From assembly GCA_015655545.1 (NCBI GenBank), contig JAATET010000049.1, forward strand, positions 1 through 64,000: 64,000 nucleotides of DNA, read 5' to 3'. The stretch comes from Chthoniobacterales bacterium. Lineage in GTDB: Bacteria; Verrucomicrobiota; Verrucomicrobiia; Chthoniobacterales; JAATET01. Shown here piece after piece: positions 18,348-26,811 of this stretch. Within the stretch, counting starts at the first letter, position 1. Each line of letters starts with the position of its first letter. The translations under genes were made by a program, and so were the position numbers. The notes beneath the pieces are model-generated. The model worked only from the letters and a program-made list of their open reading frames with translations. It had not been told where the DNA came from and made no database searches.

Positions 18348-20024
18348 GTGAGTTACCGCGTCTTCGCCCGTAAATATCGTCCGCAGACTTTCGACGAAGT
18401 GGTCGGGCAGGAGCATATCACGCGCACGCTTCAGAATGCCATCGAGCAGAAGCGTCTCGCGCAGGCCTATCTTTTCGTTGGCCCGCGCGGTATTGGCAAG
18501 ACCTCGACCGCGCGCATTCTCGCCAAGGCGCTGAACTGCGAGAAAGGCCCGACCGTGAATCCCTGCGGCGTGTGCGACGCGTGCAAGGAAATCGCCGAGG
18601 GCAACAGCCTCGACGGGCTCGAGATCTACGGCGCGAGCAACAACTCGGTCGAGCACGTGCGCGAGCTGCGCGAAAACGCCGCCTACGCTCCGGCCCGCGG
18701 GCCTTATAAAATCTATCTCGTGGACGAGGTCCACATGCTCAGCACCGCGGCATTCAACGCGCTGCTCAAGACGCTCGAGGAGCCGCCGCCGCACGTGAAA
18801 TTTATTTTCGCGACGACCGAGGCGCAGAAAGTGCCGGCCACGATCACCAGCCGCTGTCAGCGGTTCGACCTGCGCCGCATTCCGGACGAGCTCATTGCGA
18901 AGCATCTCCAATATATCGCGACGAATGAAAAAGTCGCGCTGGCGGACGATGCCGCCGACGCCGTGGCGAAAGGTGCGGATGGCGGCTTGCGCGACGCCGA
19001 GTCGATGCTCGACCAGCTCGTGGCTTTCTGCGGCGAGAAAATCACCGCGGAAGATGTGCAGACGGTTTTCGGATTCACGGCGCGGGAGACCGTGCAGGCG
19101 CTGAACGATTTTATCTTCGCGCAGGATGCCGGCGGCGCGCTCGCATTGGTCGCGGAGCAAGCCGCGGCGGGCAAGGATTTGTCACGGCTGATCTCCGACG
19201 TGATCGTGCTGCTGCGCGATCAGCTCGTCGCCTCGGTGCAGGCAAAAACCTCACCGGTGCCGCACGAAAAACTGCTCGCGCTGCTCGACCATTTCGCCGA
19301 GGCGGAGAGCCGCCTGCGCTGGGCGAGCGACAAGCGGCTGTATTTCGATGTCGCGGTCATCAAGGCCGTGCATTTGCTGGGCGAGACGAGTCTGGGCGAT
19401 GTGATCGACACGCTCGCGGCGATCGGTGGCGGCGAGTCTCCGCCGCCCGCGAGGCCGGTTGCGAAAATCGCCACGGCTCCGCTGCCGATGCAAAGAGCCG
19501 CGCCCGCGCCTGCTTCGAAAACGGAGCCTGCGCCGCGCCAGGTCGAGCGCGTGCCAGAAGTAAAAACGGTGATCGCTGAAGAACCGCCCAAGGAGGCCGC
19601 ACCCGAACCGCCGGTGGTGCTCGAAGGAATCGACGGCGTCTGGCGTGAGGTCACGGCGGTGCTCACGGGAGAATCGCCGATCCGTTTCGGATGGCTGGAA
19701 CGCGGTGTGTGCGCGGGCTTCGTCGAGGGACGTTTTCGCGTGCGTTTTCCCGCTGCCGATCACGAGCACGCCGATTCGCTTTTTTGGGAAGATGTGCTCC
19801 GGCGCACGGAAGCGGCCTTGACGGCCAAACTCGGCGCGAAGGCGGAGCTGCTCTGCGAGTTTTCGATGGAGCCGGCCGAGCCGGAAAGCGAGCCCGTGCC
19901 ATTGGAGCCGGAGGCCGTGCCCGAGCCGGTGCAAACGCCGGTTGACCCGATGGCGGACTTCAAGAACGATCCGCTCATCCGCAAGGCCATGGAAATTTTC
20001 AAAGCAGAAATCGAAGCCATATGA
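18348..20024 (+). CDS. dnaX: DNA polymerase III subunit gamma/tau
   Basis: A 558-aa clamp-loader ATPase, starting at GTG 18348 (MSYRVFARKYRPQTFDEVVG). Walker A is GPRGIGKTST at about 45-54, the zinc-binding cysteines are Cys64, 73, 76 and 79, Walker B is VDEVHML, and sensor residues follow in TLEEPPPHVKFIFATTE. After residue 370 the chain is Pro/Ala/Glu-rich, as in tau, then a small folded C-terminal part. No A-rich slippery heptamer suited to gamma frameshifting stands out. Its stop overlaps the ATG of ybaB (ATGA), the usual dnaX-ybaB arrangement; recR, which often follows, is missing here. Confidence 0.97.
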   Translation: MSYRVFARKYRPQTFDEVVGQEHITRTLQNAIEQKRLAQAYLFVGPRGIGKTSTARILAKALNCEKGPTVNPCGVCDACKEIAEGNSLDGLEIYGASNNSVEHVRELRENAAYAPARGPYKIYLVDEVHMLSTAAFNALLKTLEEPPPHVKFIFATTEAQKVPATITSRCQRFDLRRIPDELIAKHLQYIATNEKVALADDAADAVAKGADGGLRDAESMLDQLVAFCGEKITAEDVQTVFGFTARETVQALNDFIFAQDAGGALALVAEQAAAGKDLSRLISDVIVLLRDQLVASVQAKTSPVPHEKLLALLDHFAEAESRLRWASDKRLYFDVAVIKAVHLLGETSLGDVIDTLAAIGGGESPPPARPVAKIATAPLPMQRAAPAPASKTEPAPRQVERVPEVKTVIAEEPPKEAAPEPPVVLEGIDGVWREVTAVLTGESPIRFGWLERGVCAGFVEGRFRVRFPAADHEHADSLFWEDVLRRTEAALTAKLGAKAELLCEFSMEPAEPESEPVPLEPEAVPEPVQTPVDPMADFKNDPLIRKAMEIFKAEIEAI

Positions 20025-20332
20025 ATATCGCAAAAATGCTCAAGCAGGCCCAGCAGATGCAGGCCAAACTCGCGGAAACCCAGGCGGAACTTGCCGACAA
20101 AATCGTCGAGGCCAGCGTCGGCGGCGGCAAGGTAAAGGTCGTGGCGAATGGCGCCGGCGACGTCGTTTCCATCAAGATCGATCCCCAGGTGGTCGATCCG
20201 CAGGATGTCGAAATGCTCGAAGACCTCGTGCTCAGCGGCGTGCAGCAGGCCATCGAAGACGCCAAGAAAATGGCCGGCGCCGAGATGGGCAAGCTGACGG
20301 CGGGAATGAATATCCCCGGGATGCCGTTCTAG
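20021..20332 (+). CDS. ybaB: YbaB/EbfC family nucleoid-associated protein
   Basis: A 103-aa protein starting MNIAKMLKQAQQMQAKLAET. Two amphipathic helices flank a beta core (GGGKVKVVANGAGDVVSIKI), as in YbaB/EbfC dimers that bind DNA. The C-terminus ends in GKLTAGMNIPGMPF, typical of the family. It is translationally coupled to dnaX by a four-base overlap. The gene ends four bases into the stop region of the convergent gene at 20329-20901. Confidence 0.95.
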   Translation: MNIAKMLKQAQQMQAKLAETQAELADKIVEASVGGGKVKVVANGAGDVVSIKIDPQVVDPQDVEMLEDLVLSGVQQAIEDAKKMAGAEMGKLTAGMNIPGMPF

Positions 20333-20901
20333 TTGGCTTTTTGCGTTCCGAAGTAATCGGGCGGCGCTTCGAAGCGCTTGATCACCTTGCCTTGCGTGGT
20401 GAAGGAGATGCCTTGGCTCGAAGAGAGGTTGACCATAAGCGCCTCGACGAGCGGGGAAATCGCCGGCGTTTCCGAGCTCCATTCCACGATGAAATTCGCG
20501 CCGGCGCCTCCGGTGGTGTCGGATTTTTCGATCACGACGGTGCGGGTCTCGAATGGCGCGAGCACGACCGGTTTCTCCAGATAATCGCGGATTAGTTTTC
20601 CCGCGGTATTATGGTGGGCGACCTTGTTGAGGCTGATCGGGTGTTCCGGATCGACGTTGTGAATCGACAGGATCGCGGCAAGATCGATGGTGCGTCGGCT
20701 GTCGTGGAGAAAAATGTTCGAATAAATCGGCACGTAGATCATTTGTCCCAGGCTTGTTGCCACGGCGGGCTCGGTCGGAGCGGTGGCGGGTTCGGCATCC
20801 GTAGGGACTGGAGCGGGAGTCTCCTGGGCAAGGGAAGTGCCGCAGGTAAAAATGAAGGAAAGGAGCGGGATCGAGAGATAACAGGCAAGCAAACGGGGCA
20901 T
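20329..20901 (-). CDS. DUF3124 family secreted protein
   Basis: A 190-aa exported protein with a signal peptide (cut near SLAQE, residue 26) and a Pro/Thr-rich linker. The core matches what I know of DUF3124: IYVPIYSNIFLHDSRRTIDL, AAILSIHNVDPEHPISLN, and GGAGANFIVEWSS near the C-terminus. No function is established. It converges on ybaB with overlapping stop codons, and atzF lies 12 nt upstream of it on the same strand, so the two may be co-transcribed. Confidence 0.82.
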   Translation of the reverse strand: MPRLLACYLSIPLLSFIFTCGTSLAQETPAPVPTDAEPATAPTEPAVATSLGQMIYVPIYSNIFLHDSRRTIDLAAILSIHNVDPEHPISLNKVAHHNTAGKLIRDYLEKPVVLAPFETRTVVIEKSDTTGGAGANFIVEWSSETPAISPLVEALMVNLSSSQGISFTTQGKVIKRFEAPPDYFGTQKAN

Positions 20902-20913
20902 GAATAATGGTGA

Positions 20914-22728
20914 TTAAGGCGGCGATGATGCCACGACCGCGGGACGATTGTCGGCTTTATAATCGAGAAAATTTCGCCAGCCGCCGTAGGCGCTGATCGG
21001 TACCGCGCCGCGAGTGGCGTATTCTTCGCAGAGGAAGCCTTTTACGCGCCGGCCGTCCCGCAGGCGGACATTGCCGATGGCCATGGGCGGTGGCACGGCG
21101 GCGACGAAACTGCCGAATGCGCGTTCGCTGAGCGACCAGATCTCGGTCTCGATCGAGACGCCGCGATTTTCTCCCATGCAGACGAGCCCGGGCCGCGGGG
21201 GATTGAATCCCGCGAGATCGAAAAGCGCATAGTCGGACGAGGTCTCGATGGTCTCGATGTAAATGGCGCCGCGATCGATGAGCTGGTGATTGAGCGGGAG
21301 GCCGGTGAGATGGGCGCCGACGACGGCGAGCTCGATGCGGCCGCCGGCGCGCTCCAGAGTCTTGCGCTGGCGGCGCTCGGCGGGGGACTGCAGCTGGCCG
21401 AGAAACTGGCGCGCGATGAGGCAGAGCTCGAAATCGGCAAAGGCCGGTGCGATGAAAGTGACGCCGAGCGGCAGTCCGTCCGGCCGGAAACCAGCCGGCA
21501 CGGCGAGTGCGGAGAGGTCGAGCAGGTTCACGAAATTCGTGTAGAGGCCGAGATTCGAATTCAGGCGCACGGGATCCTGCTGGACTTCGTCGATGCGATA
21601 AATGGTGGGCGTGGTGGGCAGGAGCAGGAAATCGATGCCGTTCCACAAGGGCGCGACTTGCTGGCGGATCGCTTCGAGTTTGTAGATCGCGGAAAAGGCG
21701 GCGGCGGCGGAAATTTCCGCCCCCGATTGAATGATGCCGGCGACGGTCGGATCGCATTCGTTCTTATGCCCGTCGATGAATTTGCCGACGGCGGCATAGC
21801 GTTCGGCGACCCAGGGGCCGCCGTAGAGCAGATTGGCCGCGTCGCGAAAAGGGGAGAGATCGATGGAGGCAGGGAGGCCGCCCAGATCGACGAGGCGGCT
21901 CACCGCGCCGGCGTAGAGTTCGGCGGCGGCATCGTCGCCACAAAAGTCGAGCTGATCGGGCAGCGGAACACCGAAATGGAAGGGGCGCGAAAAGACGGGA
22001 CGATCGGTGAAGGGGCGCGAATAGGGATCGGTGTGATCTTCCCTTGCGAGCAAGTCGAGAATGCGTTCGGAGTCTTCGATATTGTGCGCAAAAATGCTCA
22101 CGCAATCCAACGAGCGGCAGGCCGGGATCACGCCGCTCGTGCTGATGACGCCGCGCGTGGGCTTGAGGCCGACGAGATTATTGAAAGCTGCCGGCACGCG
22201 GCCGGACCCCGCGGTATCGGTGCCGAGGGAAAAACTGGCGAGCCCGGCGGCGACGGCGACGGCGCTCCCGCTGCTCGAGCCTCCGGAAATGAAATCGGGA
22301 TGGAAAATACTGGCGCAAGCACCGTGCGGAGTGCGGGTGCCGACGAGGCCCGTGGCGAATTGATCCATGTTCGTCTTGCCGAGAACGATGGCTCCGGCTT
22401 CTTCAAGGATGCGGACGGCTGCGGCGGACTCCGCGGGCGTGAAGGCAAATCCCGGACAGGCAGCGGTTGTCGGCAGGCCGGCGACATCGATATTGTCCTT
22501 GATGGCGCAAGGGATGCCGGCCAGCGGGAGATCGAGGTGATCGGCGACGGATTCGGCCAACGCGATCGCCTCGGATTCTGGCCGGAGGTGAATCCAAACG
22601 TGGTCGTCGCCACGCTCACGAATTCGTCGATAGATTTCCCGGATCACCTCGGGGGGAGTAAAATCTCCCGATCGATAGCCAGAACGCAGCAGTGAGATTT
22701 CGAGCGTGAGTTTACGAAGGTCAATCAT
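20914..22728 (-). CDS. atzF: allophanate hydrolase AtzF
   Basis: A 604-aa protein with an N-terminal amidase-signature domain and the C-terminal domain found in AtzF-type allophanate hydrolases; the length fits AtzF (about 605 aa). The catalytic triad is visible: Lys77 in CAIKDNIDV, cis-Ser151 in SGGSSSGSAVAV and nucleophile Ser175 in TDTAGSGRVPA. The C-terminal part contains GLPLNHQLIDRGA and GLVCMGEN. It splits allophanate to ammonia and carbon dioxide, the second step after urea carboxylase, but no urea carboxylase gene is in the window. The next gene on the strand, DUF3124, follows closely. Confidence 0.93.
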   Translation of the reverse strand: MIDLRKLTLEISLLRSGYRSGDFTPPEVIREIYRRIRERGDDHVWIHLRPESEAIALAESVADHLDLPLAGIPCAIKDNIDVAGLPTTAACPGFAFTPAESAAAVRILEEAGAIVLGKTNMDQFATGLVGTRTPHGACASIFHPDFISGGSSSGSAVAVAAGLASFSLGTDTAGSGRVPAAFNNLVGLKPTRGVISTSGVIPACRSLDCVSIFAHNIEDSERILDLLAREDHTDPYSRPFTDRPVFSRPFHFGVPLPDQLDFCGDDAAAELYAGAVSRLVDLGGLPASIDLSPFRDAANLLYGGPWVAERYAAVGKFIDGHKNECDPTVAGIIQSGAEISAAAAFSAIYKLEAIRQQVAPLWNGIDFLLLPTTPTIYRIDEVQQDPVRLNSNLGLYTNFVNLLDLSALAVPAGFRPDGLPLGVTFIAPAFADFELCLIARQFLGQLQSPAERRQRKTLERAGGRIELAVVGAHLTGLPLNHQLIDRGAIYIETIETSSDYALFDLAGFNPPRPGLVCMGENRGVSIETEIWSLSERAFGSFVAAVPPPMAIGNVRLRDGRRVKGFLCEEYATRGAVPISAYGGWRNFLDYKADNRPAVVASSPP

Positions 22729-22749
22729 TCCGTTATTACTAAAATGGAA

Positions 22750-22980
22750 ATTAGTAATAACGATTTAAGCAGGCACCGTGCCGAATTTCTGCCTGATCGC
22801 GGTTGGCGCGTGGATTTTGCCTTCCGCGCCTTCCCGGCGAGGCTCGAGCAGCGGCTGCGAATCTTTTCGAGCTCGTCGTCCTCGAGTTCCTTGGGATCGG
22901 GCAGGGCATTGTCCGCTTTTGCGAGCACGTTCATCGAGCTTGATGTGAATGGCTTCCGAGTCGCGGTTTTGCGTGTTTTG
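22750..22980 (-). pseudogene. remnant of a low-affinity iron permease family gene
   Basis: Two minus-strand frames joined by one frameshift near 22915 give the C-terminal part of this family. From 22980, QNTQNRDSEAIHIKLDE is followed by residues near ARKADNALPDPKELEDDELE and then KIRSRCSSLAGKARKAK. The pattern NRDS/T-AI-KLDEL followed by an acidic helix is typical of the cytoplasmic end of low-affinity iron permease-like proteins. The membrane part is missing: an in-frame TAG lies three codons upstream of QNTQ. It fills the 370-bp gap between atzF and the LTD/CotH gene, which otherwise shows nothing. Confidence 0.65.
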
Positions 22981-23098
22981 AAGTGTCCACTATGGATATT
23001 CGCGCTTTGGCCGTGCAGCGGATGTCGCAAAGAATCCCAAGTGCTCCAAAGCCATCGAAGGCCGGGTGCGGCCGGGCTCAATACCTGGCTTCCCAAAA

Positions 23099-26000
23099 TC
23101 AAGGCTGATAGACGCGCTTGAGCCGGAAGAATCGACTGACGTCCTGGGAAACGGGCAGCGCGGAGCGGTAGGAAAGCGTGAGGGTGCCGTCGCTATTCTC
23201 AGTCTGTCCGAGCGGGACGAGCGAGGTATTCGCCCAAGTCGCAAGATTGGTCGAACTTTGGGCGGTCAATACGGCGTCTTCGGCGGCGGGAAAATAGCGG
23301 AAACGGATCACGGCGTAGTTCGCAAGGCCGGTGCCGGGGTTCAGTGGCTCGATCGTCACGGCCGGGAAAGCGGTGAGATCCGCGCTCTTCGGATCCGTGC
23401 CGCGAGAATATTCGAGAAGATTGTCGATTCCATCGAAGTCGGGATCGGCGTCGGGGCTCGAAATCGCATCATCGGCCGCCTCCGGACCAGAGAAGTTCGC
23501 GGCTCGCCATGTGGTGTAAATGATCCGATCGTCCGTGTTCGGAGAACCTGTCGAGACACTGGCCCGCCAATTCGCAGGATCGGCAACGTTTGGATTCGTC
23601 TTCGGATGCATGAGCACGAGCGCGGGCCCGGAGCCGTCGGCCCGGACGGGCCAGGGAGCTTTATCGGTGAAGGTGACGTCGGAAATGGTGTCCTTGTTGG
23701 CGTCGACGAGTTTGATTTGCTCACCGCTATTCGAAAGGCCGGTGCTGTTGAGGAAAACTCCGGCGACAGGCAGCCCGGTGCCGTAACGATATTCGAAAGC
23801 GGCGAGGTTTCGCACGATGAGCACACGCTCGCCAGGTGCGATCAGCCGGATGGGCGACGAGGCGAGGAAGGTGAAATCGACGCCCGCGCTAAAATTCACG
23901 CCGAGAAGGTCGACGTATTTCGTGCCGATGTTCATCAATTCGATAAATTCAAAATCGGTGTCGGTATAGCCCAGGGCGGCTTCGGCACTCGTGGGTTTTG
24001 GATGGTATTGGATTTTCGAGATGATCAAGTTCCCGGCGGCGGCGGCTTCGGAATCAACGAGGAACAAGGCATCGTTCACCGCGGACCAGGTCGAGCCGTT
24101 GAGCACCCGGGTCTTCACGCGTTTCGGGGTGCCGAGCTGGAAGGGAGCGGTGTAGATCTGGGCGGTGGAGCCCGGGCTATTCGTCCAGGCGGTGCGCGGA
24201 TCCGAGCCATCTGTCGTGTAATAAATGGTGCCGCCGCCGCCGAGTGTATTGTTGGTCAAACGGAGCTCGAACGAAGCGGGCACGGGGCCGCCCTGCTGGA
24301 CCACTCCCGTGGAGTCGTCCACGAAATCCGGAGTCGCGACCGGGGTGGGTCCGCTGTTGAGCGGATACATGTTTTGAGCCTGGAAATTGGCGATCATGTT
24401 CGTCCAGCGCCCGGGAATGATGGTGTTCAGGATTCGGTTGCGCTCATTGAGAAAATTGGTGCGCGTGTAGGGGGATGTTTGGCGGTTGTCGCCCCATCGT
24501 GCGGACTCGCCCCGGATGGCGTCGTCGATTTGATCGAAGCGTTTGATGAATGCGGCCTGCACGCCCGAAGGGGAGAGAATGCCGCCGTTGAACATGTATT
24601 TCTGAATCGCGTCGGCGAAGGTGAGGCGGTATTCGGCATTGACCATGAGCAAGTGATGGATGGTCTCCGGGCTGCCCTGGCTGTTGCTTCCCGCGGCCGC
24701 GTCGGCGTCGTAATCGACCGAGCTGTAGCTGGAGGTCTCGAAGACGTGCTCGGCGTCCCAGGAATGGAAACGCCACTTGGCATTCGCGTCGGCCCGGTTG
24801 TAGGACGCGTATAAATTGTGATGGGACCAATCCGAATTTCCCGCGACGAAATTCAGGATCATATAGCTGATGAAGTCGGCCTGATCGAGCTTCGTCCAAA
24901 CGGCTTCGTAGGCCGTCCGCTGCGTGAGGTCGGGTGAAGGATTGGGTGCGGTGAACCCGTTGCCCACGAGGTCGAGTAAGGCTTCGTAGTTGGCCTTCGT
25001 CGTGGAATTGGCCGCGGTGATCGGCAATGTCGGGTCGACCCAGGAGCCCGCGACGAGAGTATTGATGTCGTGCTTGAAGACGTCCCAATCGTCCGAGTTT
25101 CCGCCCAGATAAGCCTCGTCGAAATGATCGTCCGTCTGCTCGTGGAGATTATACATGCCCCAATACATGCCATTCACGAAAAGATGCACCGGGCGTCCGT
25201 GGAACGAATGGCCGCCGAGACTGTTTTGCAGGTCCGCCATCACCAGATCACGCATGTAATCGGCGCGCGTCCGCTGGGTCGCGTCGGGATGCACCCAGGT
25301 ATTGTTGCTCTGCGCGTCGAGAATGAGTTTGTGCTGCTTCGTGGTCGCCGAGTCGCCGTAGACATCGTATTTCACGTCGTCCACCGGATTGAAGTTCATC
25401 GAGAGTTTGTATTGCTTCCAGCGTGTGTCGCTCGTGCCTCCGAAAATATGTACACTGCCATCGGTCTGGAAACCTTTCACCGCATTTGGCGTGGTGGTGC
25501 TGCCGGTGGGGTTGATGAACTCGAATGACGACGCACGATCCACACCCTCCGCGGGGACGTTGGCTTCGGGGCCGACGTAGATACCCCCGTCTTTACTGGT
25601 GCTCGTTGTGCTCGGTCCGAACATGCCTTTCCACGGCACCACGAGCGAGACGGTGGGAACGGCCTTGAGATGGTCGTAGGTGAACCGATTCGCGTCGGCG
25701 GCTGAGGAACCGGTGATTTTCGGGTCGACCGCCCAATCTTCGCCTTTCGGGCTCATCAAACTGTTGCCCACGCGCCCCCAGGGCGAGGTGGTGAGCGTGC
25801 CCATCGTGGGAAGGGGGCCGACTTGAACAAGCACGCGACTCCAAAAAATATAGCTCTGCGTCACGATAGCCGACGCTCCGAGTCCTGTCTTGAAAGTTCT
25901 CGCGCGCACGATTGTGGAGTCAGCGATCGTTAGCGATCCGGCCGGCAGATTCGGACTCACGGAGGTGATCTGCGTTCCGTTGGTTAGGGTCGGTTCGCTG

Positions 26001-26689
26001 CCGTTGAGCGTATAGACGATCGTCGCGCCCGGAGTCGCGGAGGTGAGATTGGTCGTGAAAGAGGTGTCGTAATAACCGCGCTCGATGCTGAAAACCGGTG
26101 GTTTGCAGAAACTCGTAAACGCGCTGGCGGTGGTGTTTGACGCTCCCGGAGTGCTGGGCGTCAAAAAGGCATAGGCGGGATTGGTCACGGAGCCGACCCA
26201 GCCGTAGGAGGAGAGGATGGCCTGACTGGGATAAGGAACTGCAGCCGTGCCGATCTGGATCACGATCGTGCCGTCCGGCTTGCTCAGGATCAGCTCGCCC
26301 GTGGTGCCGAGTTTGAAGTTCGTATGCAGCTGCGTTCCGGCCACGGCGCGATTTTTTCCGGACGCGTAAACGAGCAGGTAGCTATTGGCCGCCACGGTTA
26401 CGGAAGGAAACACCCACATGTTCGGCACGGCTTCGTCGTCGCTCAGGCGCCAGCCCTGCAGATTCACCGCCGTGGCATCGGGATTGTAGATCTCGATCCA
26501 ATCGGGAGTATCGCCGTCCATGTCGATGGGCGCATTGCTCCAGATTTCCGCCCCCGCATGCTCGCTGACGAACTCATTGATCCGGACAGTCGCCTGCGCG
26601 CTCACGGCCAGAAACATGACGGCCAGCAAGACTACGACACTCCGAAAAAGGCTCGGAGCTGATGCGGGGGGAGCGCTCAACATCCTCAC
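23099..26689 (-). CDS. giant secreted lamin-tail / CotH-like protein
   Basis: A 1196-aa exported protein. After the signal peptide (about 1-33) there is a lamin-tail domain (VRINEFVSEHAGAEIW to TIVIQIG), a chitobiase-C-like domain (TPGATIVYTLNGSEPTL), a CotH kinase-like region (GRPVHLFVNGMYWGMYNLHE and WRFHSWDAEHVFE), a second chitobiase-C-like domain (GTIYYTTDGSDPR), a second lamin-tail domain (DFEFIELMNIGTKYVDLLG), and a C-terminal calcium-type motif (DADPDFDGIDNLLEYSRGTD) ending RFFRLKRVYQP. This layout is frequent in verrucomicrobia and planctomycetes. CotH-type proteins can phosphorylate secreted proteins; the substrate here is unknown. It has no PEP-CTERM anchor. Confidence 0.9.
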   Translation of the reverse strand: MRMLSAPPASAPSLFRSVVVLLAVMFLAVSAQATVRINEFVSEHAGAEIWSNAPIDMDGDTPDWIEIYNPDATAVNLQGWRLSDDEAVPNMWVFPSVTVAANSYLLVYASGKNRAVAGTQLHTNFKLGTTGELILSKPDGTIVIQIGTAAVPYPSQAILSSYGWVGSVTNPAYAFLTPSTPGASNTTASAFTSFCKPPVFSIERGYYDTSFTTNLTSATPGATIVYTLNGSEPTLTNGTQITSVSPNLPAGSLTIADSTIVRARTFKTGLGASAIVTQSYIFWSRVLVQVGPLPTMGTLTTSPWGRVGNSLMSPKGEDWAVDPKITGSSAADANRFTYDHLKAVPTVSLVVPWKGMFGPSTTSTSKDGGIYVGPEANVPAEGVDRASSFEFINPTGSTTTPNAVKGFQTDGSVHIFGGTSDTRWKQYKLSMNFNPVDDVKYDVYGDSATTKQHKLILDAQSNNTWVHPDATQRTRADYMRDLVMADLQNSLGGHSFHGRPVHLFVNGMYWGMYNLHEQTDDHFDEAYLGGNSDDWDVFKHDINTLVAGSWVDPTLPITAANSTTKANYEALLDLVGNGFTAPNPSPDLTQRTAYEAVWTKLDQADFISYMILNFVAGNSDWSHHNLYASYNRADANAKWRFHSWDAEHVFETSSYSSVDYDADAAAGSNSQGSPETIHHLLMVNAEYRLTFADAIQKYMFNGGILSPSGVQAAFIKRFDQIDDAIRGESARWGDNRQTSPYTRTNFLNERNRILNTIIPGRWTNMIANFQAQNMYPLNSGPTPVATPDFVDDSTGVVQQGGPVPASFELRLTNNTLGGGGTIYYTTDGSDPRTAWTNSPGSTAQIYTAPFQLGTPKRVKTRVLNGSTWSAVNDALFLVDSEAAAAGNLIISKIQYHPKPTSAEAALGYTDTDFEFIELMNIGTKYVDLLGVNFSAGVDFTFLASSPIRLIAPGERVLIVRNLAAFEYRYGTGLPVAGVFLNSTGLSNSGEQIKLVDANKDTISDVTFTDKAPWPVRADGSGPALVLMHPKTNPNVADPANWRASVSTGSPNTDDRIIYTTWRAANFSGPEAADDAISSPDADPDFDGIDNLLEYSRGTDPKSADLTAFPAVTIEPLNPGTGLANYAVIRFRYFPAAEDAVLTAQSSTNLATWANTSLVPLGQTENSDGTLTLSYRSALPVSQDVSRFFRLKRVYQP

Positions 26690-26811
26690 CTGTCACCTAA
26701 TACAACGGAGCGTTCAAGAACTTTTCCATCCCGAGACCTCCGACAGATCCCGAATTCATCCGGCGATGTGGGAATTGCCCTGACACGAGTCTGCGCGTAG
26801 ATTCGCCGCGG

